Origin: Podospora pseudoanserina
Taxonomy: Eukaryota > Ascomycota > Sordariomycetes > Sordariales > Podosporaceae
NCBI RefSeq assembly: GCF_035222485.1
Contig: NW_026946671.1
Span: 1,612,001-1,676,000 of the forward strand
Direction of reading: 5' to 3'
DNA length: 64,000 bases
The notes beneath the pieces were generated by a model. That model saw nothing but the letters and a program-made list of their open reading frames with translations. It ran no database searches and was not told the DNA's origin. Both the position numbers and the translations under genes were made by a program. Shown piece by piece: positions 25,106 to 37,285 of the stretch. The first letter of the stretch is position 1; each line of letters starts with the position of its first letter.

Positions 25106-26031
25106 CTCTATACGGCCTCAGAAGGGATTCTCGGATGGAGGTTGAGAGGGAAGGATGAAGGTCGCCTTGTTGGCGTTCGTGGCCGTCAGTAACTTTGTCT
25201 ATCGCAATGGTCGAAGATTGTCCGCTGCTAAAGGAGATGGAGTGTGGGTGTGTCTCTTATTATGACGTCCGCATTTCCGGGCAGGAGAGAGAAAGCGACA
25301 ATCCCTCAGCGGCTCACGGCGATTAGTGGCGTGATGTGAGGTTGGTTGTTTTGTGGGTGAAGCCAGAAATTGGCTGTCGCCTTGGTTTAGAAAATCTCGA
25401 ACTGGAACAGCTCTTCGCGATGGCGAGAGCAGCGCGCGAAACTGCTGCTAGCGCGCCCGGGTCCCTGTCAGCCGTCCCGTCTGTGCCAAGCCCCCCGTTT
25501 GAAGCCACCGTTGCCCCGATTGAAGCCACCGTTGCCCCGATAAATGCAGACCGTACAGGTATGTCTGCGATGGATGCACGTGCGGGGTCAGCTGACCTGT
25601 CTCAGTGGCGGGCTTGACTCACAGGCCAGGGAGCCCCACAAGAACAATATTTGGAGAGCTCTTTCACTTCTACGGCTTGCACGATTCCGGCCGACTTGCG
25701 CAAAAATCTCACGAGTGCCAATCCCCAGGTATTGGCGTTTAGAACTGCTGCAGGTGCCAGTCATAAAAAGTAGGGACGAGGCCCGAAGAGCAGCTCCATT
25801 AGTTTCGAGTCTGTCACAGCGCTCCGCTCCAGGCGAAACAGCATTCGCTAGCCCCAAATTCGCCCCACCAGAAAATCACCATTCACCGAAAATTAATTAT
25901 CGAACCCCTCCAACCCGTCAGACTTTTGCTGTGCATCGCCGGCAACCCACGATCGCCCTTGCGCAAAGTTATTCTTGATCTCCGATCTCACCACCCCCGA
26001 AGGATAAAATTTTTGACGACTAACCGCAACC
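25106..26031. promoter_or_regulatory. Divergent promoter region PRP8 / eIF3c
   Basis: 926 bases between two divergent essential genes. It contains a perfect 21-base tandem duplication (GAAGCCACCGTTGCCCCGATT) at about 25501-25542. No gene supported. Confidence 0.45.
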
Positions 26032-28734
26032 ATGTCTCGCTTCTTCCGCGGCGGTGACGACAGCTCGAGCGAGAGCAGCTCTGAGGAGGAGGAGCTGTAC
26101 TCCACTTCCGAGGACGAGGAGGAGCAGGAGGAGCAGGAGGAGTCTTCTGAGGAGGAGGAGGAGGATGAGGAGTCCTCCAGCGACGATGAGGCCGGTCCTG
26201 CCAAGAAGGGTCTGTCTCGCTTCTTGCTTGACCAAGCATCATCCGACAGCGAAGAGAGCGAGGAGGAGGGGACAACAAAGGTCAAGAGCGCCAAGGACAA
26301 GAGACATGACGAACTCGAGGCGACCATCTCCCTTATTCAGAACGGCCAGAAGATCAATGACTGGGGCTCTATTGCGAATGGTTTGTGGTTGCTTGCCCAT
26401 CTTGTCGCTCGTCTGCTAACATGTAGCCAGAATTCGACAAGCTCAACCGTCAAGTCGTCAAGCTCCAGGATGGCGGCAAGGCGCCGAAGAGCTACATCAA
26501 GTGCATTGCGGAGTTGGAGGAGTTTATGAATGAGACCCTTGCCAAGCAGAAGGTCACACCCAAGAAGATGAACGCCACCAACGCCCGTGGTCTCAACGCC
26601 GTGAAGCAACGCGTCAAGAAGAACAACAAGGATTACCAGAGCCAGATCGATGCTTTCCGAAAAGACAGCGATGCCTTCATGGAATCCGATGACGAGGTCG
26701 CCCCCCCACCCAAACCATCCGCCGACAAGCTGCGTGTGAAGGAAACTTATATTCCCGAGGCGGCTGATGAGGATGAAGACAAGGGCTTTGCCCGGGTCGA
26801 CAAGCGTGGAAAGGCCATGCCCTTCTCTCCAGAGAGCATCCTCAAGCATCTCCGCGCCATTCTAGAGTCAAGAGGCAGGAAGAACACCGATCGTATCGAG
26901 CAAATCAAGATCATGGAGGAGCTCAGCAAGGTGGCCAACACCCCCTACCTCAAGATCAGAGTTCTCCAGGCTCTTGTATCTGCCCGGTATGATCTCGGCG
27001 CTGGTGCCGGAAATGTGATGCCCCTTGAGCACTGGAAGGCGGCTGAGAAGGAGCTGTTTGCCTTGCTCAAGATTCTCGAGACCGAGAAGGATCACGTTGT
27101 GATTGAGAATGCTGAGGAGTGGGATGATGATGACAAGCAACCAACCCTTGCCGCTGGTGAGAGCTATATCAAGATCCCCGGCAGCATCGTGTCGTATATC
27201 GAGCGTCTTGATGATGAGCTCACCCGCTCCCTTCAGGCCATCGACCCTCACACGTCTGAATACATTGAGCGGTTGACCGACGAGGGTTCTCTGTACAACA
27301 TTGTTCTGCAAGGTCTCCTGTACTACGAGACCATCCGCAAAGACGCCTCGCTCGAAGTTCCCCAGGAGAGTCTGAACAGAATCATGCAAAGACGCCTGGA
27401 TCATGTGTACTTCAAGGTATGGACCTTTCTTGCCCCGTCCAGTGTAATGCCTATTTGCTAACGAAAAATAGCCAGCTCAAGTCATCAAAATCTTAGAAGA
27501 GAGCGCCTGGAAGCAGGTCTCTGCGGGCGTCGACTCCGCCATCACGCCCCGTAATAAGTCGGAGGATGCCAGCCAACTCGTCAACGTCCTTTGCAACTAC
27601 CTTTTCGAGCACAGCGAAGGCATTATCCGTGCCCGCGCCATGCTCTGCCAGGTCTACTTCTTGGCGTTGCACGATGAGTACTACAAGGCCCGTGACATGA
27701 TGCTCACATCTCACTTGCAGGAGAGCATTTCCAACTTCGACATTGCCACCCAAATTCTCTACAACCGTACCCTTGTTCAAGTTGGTCTCTGCGCCTTCCG
27801 CAAGGGTCTCGTGTATGACGCCCAAAACACTCTCCAAGAGATTTGCGGCAGCGGGCGCCAAAAGGAGCTTCTTGCCCAGGGTGTCATGATTCAGCGCTTC
27901 AACCAAGTTTCTCCCGAGCAAGAGCGCCTTGAGAAACAACGGCAGCTACCCTTCCACATGCACATCAACCTTGAGCTCTTGGAGTGTGTGTACTTGACCT
28001 GCAGCATGCTTCTTGAGATCCCGCTGTTGGCTCAGACTGGTTCGTCTCCCGATATCAAGAAGCGCGTCATCAGCAAGACATATCGCCGTATGCTCGAGTA
28101 CCATGAGCGCCAAATCTTTACCGGCCCTCCTGAGAACACCCGCGACCACGTCATGCAGGCGTCCAAGGCCCTCGCGGCTGGTGAGTGGAAGAAGGCTACG
28201 CACTTCATCCACAGCATCAAGATCTGGGAGCTCATGCCAAGCGCCGAGGACATCAAGACGATGCTCGCTAAGCAGATTCAGGAGGAGGGTCTGCGCACTT
28301 ACCTGTTCACATATGCGCCCTTCTACGACACACTGGCCATTTCCACATTGAGCGCCATGTTTGAGCTCGACTCCAGGAAGGTGGCTGCCGTTGTCAGCAA
28401 GATGATCAGCCACGAGGAGCTCGCGGCTGCCCTCGATCAGGTCACCGAGACCGTCATCTTCCGCAAGGGCGTGGAGCTCAGCCGTCTGCAGAGCTTGGCC
28501 CTGGCTCTCTCAGACAAGGCGAGCTCGCTCATCGAGACCAACGAGCGCACACTGGAGCAGCGGACACAAGGATCGGCCAATGCCTTCAGCAGGAAGGATG
28601 GTCAACGAGGTGGTCAGCGGGGCGGTGGCCAACGGGGTGGCAGAGGCGGGGCGCGGACTGGAGGAAACGCTCAGCGACAGGCTGGTGGCACCCAGTTTAC
28701 GGGTGGTGCTCTGGGTGCTGCGGTCCGCGGTTAA
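26032..28734 (+). CDS. NIP1: Translation initiation factor eIF3 subunit C (Nip1)
   Basis: Exons 26032-26380, 26431-27416, 27472-28734, frame kept, 865 aa. Core subunit of eIF3, which recruits the 43S complex. It opens with [19 protein letters not shown], then a long acidic Ser/Glu region typical of eIF3c. Conserved sequence follows ([38 protein letters not shown]), then the PCI domain (roughly 600-780). The C-terminus is RG/Q-rich ([19 protein letters not shown]). Both introns are short with clear branch sites. Identification is firm. Confidence 0.96.
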
Positions 28735-29462
28735 GGTTGTCACGATGGGTATACATGGTTTTCGTTGCGCTATTGCATTGGGCTTGGCATGTTACGTATC
28801 AAAAATGGTCTCGGGGTGCGTTTAGGTGTTGCACCACGTTTAGATCATAGGCAGACAGTCAAGAATCGTGGGGCTTTTAATATTTGATTCAATGTCTTTT
28901 CTTGTGATTTGTTTACAATTGTATGGTGGTATTGTTTTTTAATGTTTGCTGGCATGGATGTCTCCCTCAAAAGCGATGTCGAGGACGGCAAAGCAATAGG
29001 AAGTTGAGTAATTGGCTGATGCCTTGTCTGGAATTTACCAAGTAATCAGATACAGATTCATGACCTTAGTGTAGTTTTGCGAGGGTATAAAGGGCACGCT
29101 GCTCTCTCCTCCCTCAAAAGAGCATATTACCAACTACTACCGTAAAGGTACACGGGGTCTATTCAAAGCACCGAGGGCACAGAAAATGATGAATAGGGGT
29201 AGAGGCTTGGAGAAATCAGCAAGGCAAACAGAATGTCACAATCAAAATGACACGGGCTTTTTGGGTGGCTACTTCAGTAGCACCTTCTTTTGATTCTTTC
29301 TTTCATCAACTGCAGTCGTGCCAAAGGCAACATGTGACAAACGCAAGAATATGGAGACCAGGCAATCCCACGCCGTTCCCCTCGTAGTTGTCAACGCCAC
29401 AGTGAAACCCAGATATGAACCAAGTCCAGTCCGAAAAATGCAACCACCGCTGTCCCAATAAC
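28735..29462. other. Intergenic between eIF3c and RPS14
   Basis: Convergent 3' regions. No ORF with support, no repeat. Confidence 0.4.
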
Positions 29463-30166
<704 letters not shown>

Positions 30167-30488
30167 TTTGACTGGTGATCCGGAAACTTGACCTGGGAAT
30201 TTGCGGTTGTAGTTTCGAAGTGGACAATCCCCAGATATTCGGAATTTTTGGCAGGCAACGGTGCGGTGAAGAGTCGCCGTGTGGAGTTTGGCGGTGTGGG
30301 AATGCAGAAAAGAGAGGTGCGGGGCCACAAATAATTTGCGAGTGGAAAGCCCTAAATAACTCCGTACCGACCGCCCCACCCAAGCTCCCAATTCGCCAAC
30401 CCTTTTTCTCGCGACCACCGCTGAAAATTCTTTCTCGCTGCTTCTTTGCAACGCACGACAACCTCCGCCGACGTCGACAACCGGAACA
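30167..30488. promoter_or_regulatory. Bidirectional ribosomal protein promoter RPS14 / RPL7
   Basis: 322 bases between two divergent ribosomal protein start codons. Contains CCCTAA at 30350-30355, the reverse of TTAGGG. The same word occurs before RPS19. A CT-rich stretch just before RPL7 looks like its transcription start region. Confidence 0.6.
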
Positions 30489-32027
30489 ATGGCCGCTACG
30501 TATGCCTCACCCCCGATGTTCTCCTTCAGCCCTTGAATGGTATCGTCGTGTATCGCTCGACGAGATTCTGCAGATTGGCGTGGTCCTCTCACTGGACGCT
30601 TTTCTCGACTCTGCCCTCGCAGACCGGGCATCGCTCCAGCTCGATCCCTCCCATGGTTCTCCCTCTTTCTTGCAAGCCTGGTGGTGTGTGGCCTGCGGAC
30701 TGAGAGACGTCTCATGGGGTGTTGGGGATGAAGACTTGTCTCCTCCCTTAAAAACATTTGCCGTTTGGTGATGTGGTCCAAGCAAGCCTCATTGAGGCCT
30801 GTCAGGACCATAACCCTGTGCTCGCAAACTCTTATTTGGACTTCGGTTCAGATTGTCGACAGATGGGGTTCTCTACACTGTGTACGGCTTGCAAGGGTCA
30901 CTTCACACTCGAGCTCGCCCATCGACTGACATGAAACATCGAGTCAGCCACGAGAGAATGCCGCACTGAGGCAGCAGTTCTCCAACGGCGCTCTACCGCA
31001 TACCTCGTGTATGTCCGGACTCGTACTGATCTGTTGACTTTAGTTCCGTCCCCACCCAGAACGACATTCTCGTTCCCGAGACTCTCCTGAAGAAGCGCAA
31101 GTCGCAGGAGAAGGCCCGCGCTGAGCGCGCTGCCGAGCTCGAGAAGGCCAAGGCTGTAAGTTTTTATCTCTTTGGTATGAGTCTGGAGGGGCGATATGAT
31201 GCACAACAAACCTAGCGACTAGATACGTCAATGCTGTTGCTAAATTAACCATCTTTCGGGTCTGATCGAACCAATGGATGATGACATTTGTACTTTGGAG
31301 GCACACGTCGTGGACATTGTGCTAACTCATCTCTAAAGGCCCGCAAGGAGAAGCGTGGTGTCATCTTCAAGCGTGCCGAGAAGTACGTTAAGGAGTACCG
31401 CGACACCGAGCGCGAGAAGATTCGCCTTCAGCGTGCTGCGAAGCAGGATGGTGCCTTCCACATCCCCGCTGAGGCCAAGTTGATCTTCATTGTCCGCATC
31501 AAGGGGTATGTTTCCACACAGTGAAAATTATAGTCATCTCTGAGTCATTACTGACACGCCCACATAGTATCAACAAGATTGCCCCCAAGCCCCGCAAGAT
31601 CCTTCAGCTTCTCCGTCTCCTCCAGATCAACAACGGTGTCTTCGTCCGTGTCACCAAGGCCACCGCTGAGATGATCAAGGTTGTCGAGCCGTGGGTTGCC
31701 TACGGTTACCCCAACCTCAAGAGCGTCAAGGAGCTCATCTACAAGCGCGGATATGGCAAGGTCAACGGCCAGCGCATTGCCCTCACCGATAACAGCATCG
31801 TCGAGGAGAACCTTGGCAAGTACGGCATCATCTGTATCGAGGATCTCATCCACGAGATCGTCACCGTCGGCCCCAACTTCAAGCAGGCTGCCAACTTCCT
31901 CTGGCCCTTCAAGCTCAGCAACCCCAACGGTGGCTTCCGTCCCCGCAAGTTCAAGCACTTCATCGAGGGTGGTGACCTTGGCAACCGTGAGGAGCACATC
32001 AACGCTCTCATCCGCCAGATGAATTAA
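30489..32027 (+). CDS. RPL7: 60S ribosomal protein L7 (uL30)
   Basis: Exons 30489-30499, 31044-31155, 31339-31505, 31568-32027, frame kept, 249 aa. The first coding exon is only 11 bases (ATGGCCGCTAC) and is followed by a 544-base intron. The protein begins [20 protein letters not shown] and has the eukaryotic N-terminal basic extension, then the uL30 fold ([20 protein letters not shown]) and the ending [13 protein letters not shown]. Intron 2 hosts a box C/D snoRNA candidate at about 31190-31268. Identification is firm. Confidence 0.97.
30500..31043 (+). other. Long first intron of RPL7
   Basis: 544 bases, GTATGC to GACTTTAG, far longer than the other introns in the window. I scanned for box C/D pairs and found no convincing one. 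It may act in expression control, as first introns of ribosomal protein genes often do. Confidence 0.6.
31190..31268 (+). ncRNA. Box C/D snoRNA candidate in RPL7 intron 2 (snR39/snR39b-like)
   Basis: Box C-like ATGATGC at 31196-31202 (one mismatch to RTGATGA), D box CTGA at 31262-31265, spacing 70 bases, and a short CGA/TCG terminal stem. Immediately upstream of the D box is ACCATCTTTCGGGT, a 14-base perfect complement of the universally conserved LSU rRNA segment ACCCGAAAGATGGT. By the D+5 rule it would 2'-O-methylate the G of that segment, which I equate with yeast 25S G805 (snR39b target); the A two bases on is the snR39/snR59 target. In yeast snR39 and snR59 also sit in RPL7 introns, which supports homology by host gene. 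The imperfect C box and short stem keep this below certainty. Confidence 0.75.
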
Positions 32028-32365
32028 GTTGGATGACTTTGATGGTTTTGCGGTTTTGTCTTTGGTCAAGGGAATTGGCATGGGTGCATGGCGTTAAATG
32101 GAAGCCGGGTTGGGTGGCTCCGGGGAATCAATACCACAACACGAAGTCGTTCTTGCACACCATTCTTCCCACAGTTGATGAAGTAGATTGCCCCCTTACT
32201 GGCCAGGACGCAGCCCAATTCTATGAAGCTGTTGCTCAATGTGTTTCCGCCCCCTGATATGAAGTGATTTGAACAACCTCCAGGCATTGATGTCTATTAT
32301 TACATAGGTCTTCCCCGAATAAGTAGCCCTACATGCTTATCATTGCGCAATGCTCCCCGAGGCTA
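32028..32365. other. Intergenic between convergent RPL7 and ISA2-like gene
   Basis: 3' regions only. Nothing else seen. Confidence 0.4.
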
Positions 32366-33229
32366 TCATATCTTTATGTCAAAGCTTGTGCCACACCCAC
32401 AACTACTTGTAGCGAGAGGATTGTCCACGATTTTAAACTGCGATCCAATAAGTTCCATCGTAAAGTCCACCTTACTCCCCTTTAAAAGCTCAAGAGAAGG
32501 AGTGTCAAGAATGATTTTTGGAGCTGTCAAATCAGTTGGGGCACTCTCACCATCGGCTGCAAAGGTAAAGATAGTATCATCTTCTCCGATCGCGGATGTA
32601 CTCTCTGCTGCCCCGTCGGTTGCCGAGGAGGAATGCAGTGAATCAGGAAGAGTGACCAGCTTCATCAGATATTGAAACCCATGACAGCCACCGGACTCTA
32701 CTTGAATACGAAGGGCGAGGTATGGGTTAGAGTCCTTAGCCATAATCTCGGAAAGACGCTGTAAAATACCTCGTCAGAGGGAAGCTCAACGAGCCGGACT
32801 TGAATAGCAGGGACGAACCTTGGCTGCGCGCGGAGTGATCTCCAACATCATTTCCTGGCCATCATCGTCCGTTTGGGGGTTGAAGAGTGCACGAGTGGTA
32901 CCGCTTGGGGGAGCGGTGGTGGCGGCAGACCGCGGCATCGTGGTTGTGAAGCTCCGTCTTGTGAGATTACCTCGGGGAGAGCAAGGACGCCATGATGATC
33001 TAGGACTCCTCGCGGCAATTTGGCTGGGGCCCGATTGGTGAGGTATTTGGCGAGTGCATGCAGTAGGCACAGAGTGATGCGCCCGAGTTGGCCCAGAGGC
33101 GCTCCGCACTGGCAGAGGGAGGAGAAGATCGAGGATGGAGGGGGAGGTCGCGATGGCCCGGCGGCGCATGCTGAGCTGAATAAAGAGACTCGCGGTGGCG
33201 GGAGGGTTGACACAGTGCAGTGGTGGCAT
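32366..33229 (-). CDS. Iron-sulfur cluster assembly protein, Isa2-type (A-type carrier)
   Basis: Exons 33229-32819 and 32758-32366 (minus), phase 0 join, 267 aa. A-type Fe-S carriers help build [4Fe-4S] clusters in mitochondria. The N-terminal 100 or so residues are Arg/Ser/Pro-rich with few acids, a plausible mitochondrial presequence. The HesB-like domain has the three expected cysteines: C162 in SGGCHGFQY, and C257 and C259 in SSCGCGTSF. A serine/acid insert (SSSATDGAAESTSAIGEDD) after the first Cys resembles Isa2 rather than Isa1. An alternative start is the Met at residue 21 (MRRRAIA). Confidence 0.88.
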
Positions 33230-33819
33230 TCTTGACTCTTAAGACGGCTTTAGGAACAGTTGTATTCAGGGGATGGATGCTCAGCGCCGTTGACGAGGTG
33301 CTGTTAGGTAGAGTTGGTCTGTCGGTGAAATGCCGGTGCCGTTCTGCAAGCGATGGCAGGAGGTTTGCAAAATTTCCGGTGATGTCAGGGCCGAGACCCG
33401 GGAAGCTGCAAAGCGCTGACCAATCATGGTGGGGTGGTTTTGCTCTTAATTCACCAGCGCTTACAACCGGCGGCGACAACTGAGTTACACAACAACCACC
33501 TTTGAAGCCGAATGCAATGAAAAGACTGAAGCAGGATCTCGTTGCTCTTGTTGATCTCATGTGTGTCAAGTGATTCCAGTAATCACAACGATCCAGAATG
33601 CCCGAGTCTTCAAGTCTACGATATCCAGAACGCCTTCCCAGTCCCAAAATAATACCCTATAATACAGATAGTCAAGAATCGAAGAAAAGGGGGGTTAAAA
33701 CAGAAGTGAAAAAGAAGCCAATTTCTAGCCAAAGTTCATCACCATCCTCCGCGGTACCAAGTTATCGACGGTCCGAAATCATAGATCCGGATCACCCTTT
33801 GACACCTTCAGGGTTGCGT
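33230..33819. other. Intergenic region
   Basis: Promoter of the ISA2-like gene and 3' region of the secreted two-domain gene. The 130-aa + ORF that starts here at 33598 overlaps the last exon of that gene and is rejected as a shadow. Confidence 0.4.
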
Positions 33820-35499
33820 TTACTCGAAGATCGAGAACAATTCAGATCCATCAGTAGCGCATGGTCCGGTTTCGAGTCTCTCGTTTCCAGGCACGACACA
33901 AGTCTGATTCCTTTCGTTTTGTGGTGCCAAGGCAAAGCTTGTCTGCCCAAGGAAAGGAAACAACTGAGCACCATCGGTTTCTCCCTCTGAAAAAAGGTCT
34001 GTTAGCTTGGTGCGCTATATCCTGGACGTAGGGGGGGAAAGCAAAGATGGACCTACCACCATCAGCACGTCCGCCGCATGAGAACAGAGTGACGGTGTCC
34101 CCTGGCTGCCGTCTGAGATCAACACTGATACAGCCCTGGGTCTATCAAAGAAGTTGTCTTAGTAACATTCTCCAAAAGCAAGCTAGTGGTGATGCTAATG
34201 GTTAGGGATCACTTACCAGAGTGCTCACGATCAAAGCAGCAAGTTCCCGGTTGTTGTTATGTTTACCAGCGGTAATAACATCAAACTTCTCGTTCGGGCT
34301 ACCTGTACAGTCCACAAGCGAGACAGGAATCAAATTCTGTCGAAAGTCGCCAGCGGTCGGGTCGATAAAGAGACACTTGTTGTTTGGTGCCCTGATGGTG
34401 ACATCGGAAAAGGCCCGGGTAGCGCCTTCGTCCCGCTGATGAGACTGAGCTGCAGCAGTGGGCTGGAGAGTACCGCCGGCACGAGACACGGGCACAGGTT
34501 CGGTAGGGTTGACCGAGGGGATGCTCCCACCGCCATTGTTATTGCCATTATCCTTGTTGTTGTTGCCGCCGTTGTCGTTGTTCCCGCCGTTGTTGTTGCC
34601 ATCGTTGATGTTACCGTTCCCGGCACCAGGGGCAGTGGTGGTTGACTGGGCAGGGGCAGCTGAAGGTGCGGTCGTAGGAGTAACAGTCACTGTTCGAGTA
34701 CTTTTAGTACAGCTCGAGGTGGAGGTACCGCTAGGATTACCAGAACTACCATTTCCGCCATTTCCACCGTTGCCAGCACTTTCATCGCCTCCGTTGTTCC
34801 CACCGTTGTTGTCATCATTGTTGCCGCCGTTTACACCGTTGTTGCCGCTAGCCGGGGCACCACCACCAATGGTGAAGGTCTGGCTGGCGTCTCCATTCTG
34901 ACAGTTCGCAATGTCAAGAGTGTTCCCCCTTGCGGTTGCGCAAAAGTTTCCTCCTTCGTTTTGAGGGCTCAGTGAAAGCGGGCCGGCACCGCCGTCAAAG
35001 TCAAACAGCTGAGAGTCAGTCACATCACCCCCTGAAAATATCAGCATACATTCTCTTATTCAATCAGTCCAATAATCTTACCTCCATCCGCTCGACCGCC
35101 GCATGAGAAGAGGAGAAGCTGATTCCCGGCTTGTCGGCGCGAATCAAAATTCAGGCAAGCATTGGTCAAGGATGACACGATGAGGGCCACGCCATCGCCT
35201 CTGATATGAGCGCCGGCAGTGATGACGTCCCAGCCCTGCCCATTAGTAGAACCGCAGTCCGCAATCTGAACGGGAGTAAGGTTGGCTCGGAAATCTCCAG
35301 ACAGCTCGTCAACGAAAAGACATTTCCCGTCTGATGTTCGGATCTCAACGTTGGAGAAAGCCCGGGTAGCACCATTGTCCCTCTGATGGGCTTCGGCCGT
35401 GGCCTCTTCATTGAGGGAGTCAACTGCCCGATGTCGTACAAGCGGGGAGGCTCCCACGACAGCAGCCCAGGCCAGCAAAGATGTGAGCGAAGACACCAT
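33820..35499 (-). CDS. Secreted two-domain beta-trefoil (ricin-B-like) protein
   Basis: Exons 35499-35082, 35031-34217, 34141-34057, 33986-33820 (minus), 494 aa, all joins in frame. Signal peptide about 1-18 (MVSSLTSLLAWAAVVGAS). Two homologous units: from residue 38 (HQRDNGATRAFSNVEIRTSD) and from residue 337 (HQRDEGATRAFSDVTIRAPN). Both contain KCLF(V/I)D, GDFR, an adenosine-like QxF turn and a GGRADGG motif. The units are joined by a very low-complexity Asn/Gly/Ser/Thr linker. Pattern and Cys placement suggest an extracellular lectin-like beta-trefoil; no sugar specificity can be read. Both units carry an intron at the same place (GGRADG|G, phase 1). Confidence 0.78.
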
Positions 35500-37285
35500 G
35501 ATTGTAGATGAAAATGAATGAGAGACGGCAGAAAACAGCCGATCAACCTGCTCGAAGAAAGGAATTGATGTCCGCGCAGCAGACTGGAAAAAGAAGGACA
35601 AGAAAGAAATGAAGAAGGAACGTGAGAAATGGATGATATTCACAACACTACGCTGAGAGTTGAGTGAAGGGAATATATACCATAGATATATCAGACGAAG
35701 TGGACGGCCCTGCCTGGCTACTTATCCCTGTTCATGGGCTTCCACAAGAAGGCCCTATCACCCCCTACACGGGCATTTGGGGTAAAAGGGACTTCATGAT
35801 GGGGTTTCATGGTCTCTCATATGTGTACACCTAGGCTCACTTGGAGGGCTGTTTCGTGCCGAAGTTGAAAGTGACCAAGGCGATGGCCTGCAAAATCCAG
35901 GATGGCGATTCAGGGGCCGATCAGTTGATCCTTGATCAGAGTCTGGGATGGTGGTGATGAGAGGATAACGCAGGGGTCAGGGCCAAATGTTTCCTGTTGA
36001 AAGACGCGCGGAAAAGGCCATCGGAGAGCGAAGCGCTGTCTGTTGACGCTGGGAGAGACCGATGGCAGGGCAGCTTGGTTCCACGGCTTACACGCCTGCC
36101 AAAAGATGGGATGTGTTTGGCCCAAAACGGAGGGCTGCACCCCTGTAGCACATCCCGGACACACTCGCCAGCGGGTGACCTGCACAGTCGCTGAATTTTG
36201 AGCTGGGGTTTGGAGATCACGGCCTGGGCTGTGAAACGGTACCTGTAAGAGATGGCGCCAAGATCGGGGGTCGTCCGCCACACAATACCCTCGCAACAGC
36301 GGCACAGAACGCAGGATATGGAGAAGGGTCCATCGTCTCAACGAAAGTTCCTCGAAGAAAAGGGCTGCAGAAAGAGAGCAAGAGGGATTTTGTGACCCTG
36401 GCATCCATGCTGTTGTCCTTCGTGTTTGCAGCGATCAAAGAAAATCCCCCGCTGAAGGCCCCACCTTGAACCAGTGGGCCGGGATGACGTCGAGCAGTAT
36501 CGACCCACCGTTGTGGCCTCTCCTGTGTTGTTCCCATGTAATACATAGGTAAAAAGCTTTCATGTTCTCGGAGGTAGACGAGAGCTGTATATAACGTTGT
36601 CTGGGAATCTCATCTCAAGTACTCACATTGTTGATGGTTAAATGTTGTTGCAAATCCCTGCTGCCTACACCACCTCATACAGAAGAGAAAGTACATGGGA
36701 CTTCGAGCGCGCAGAACTACTACTACTCGAATGCATGAAGTCCGTCTCCTCTGAAGTCCTGCGTATTCTAGTATATCTCCACTACTACATCTTCAGATGG
36801 TTGCCCCGGGTCTCAGACCCTCAAGCTCGGTGCAACTGAGACTCGCCGGGAGCCCATTCTTGAGGCCGACCATGTGGGAAGCTTGGTGCTGGGTGTCTGG
36901 CAAATGGGATCCGGTAGATAAGAGAAGACTACGGCGGTTGTGTGCTCTGGCCTGGGATCGGTCACCGCGTGAAGATGTTCAGATGAATCATGGACGTAAG
37001 GTTGCATACACAGCTCCAACTGCCTGCGTGATGGGCCATGTGGAGATGAATTGTCGACACACCAAGGGTTAGGGTCAAAGACTTGATTCACTCCCAAACC
37101 GCCCCGCTTCTTTGCCAGGGCCACAGCCCTAATCAACGTTTCTCTGCCAAGACGTCCACTCCGCAAAATTTCCAGATACCAGACCTCAATTGCGATTGCG
37201 CCTTGTCCGACTCCGAACGACAGCTTCCGACACGAACGATCAACCTCACTCATCTCCGCCAAATCACCCATTACACACCGTCAAA
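35500..37285. promoter_or_regulatory. Long intergenic region with RPS19 promoter
   Basis: No supported gene in 1.8 kb. The right end has GGGTTAGGG at 37066-37074 and CCCTAA at 37127-37132, TTAGGG-type boxes on both strands within 220 bases of the RPS19 start codon. Confidence 0.5.

Noticed and set aside
30500-31043. Second snoRNA in the long RPL7 intron 1
   Set aside because: GTGATGT-like words occur but no suitably spaced D box with an rRNA-complementary guide was found.
33598-33990. 130-aa + strand ORF starting MPESSSLRY
   Set aside because: It overlaps the last exon of the secreted two-domain gene on the opposite strand, which is supported by homology between its two units. No domain is visible.
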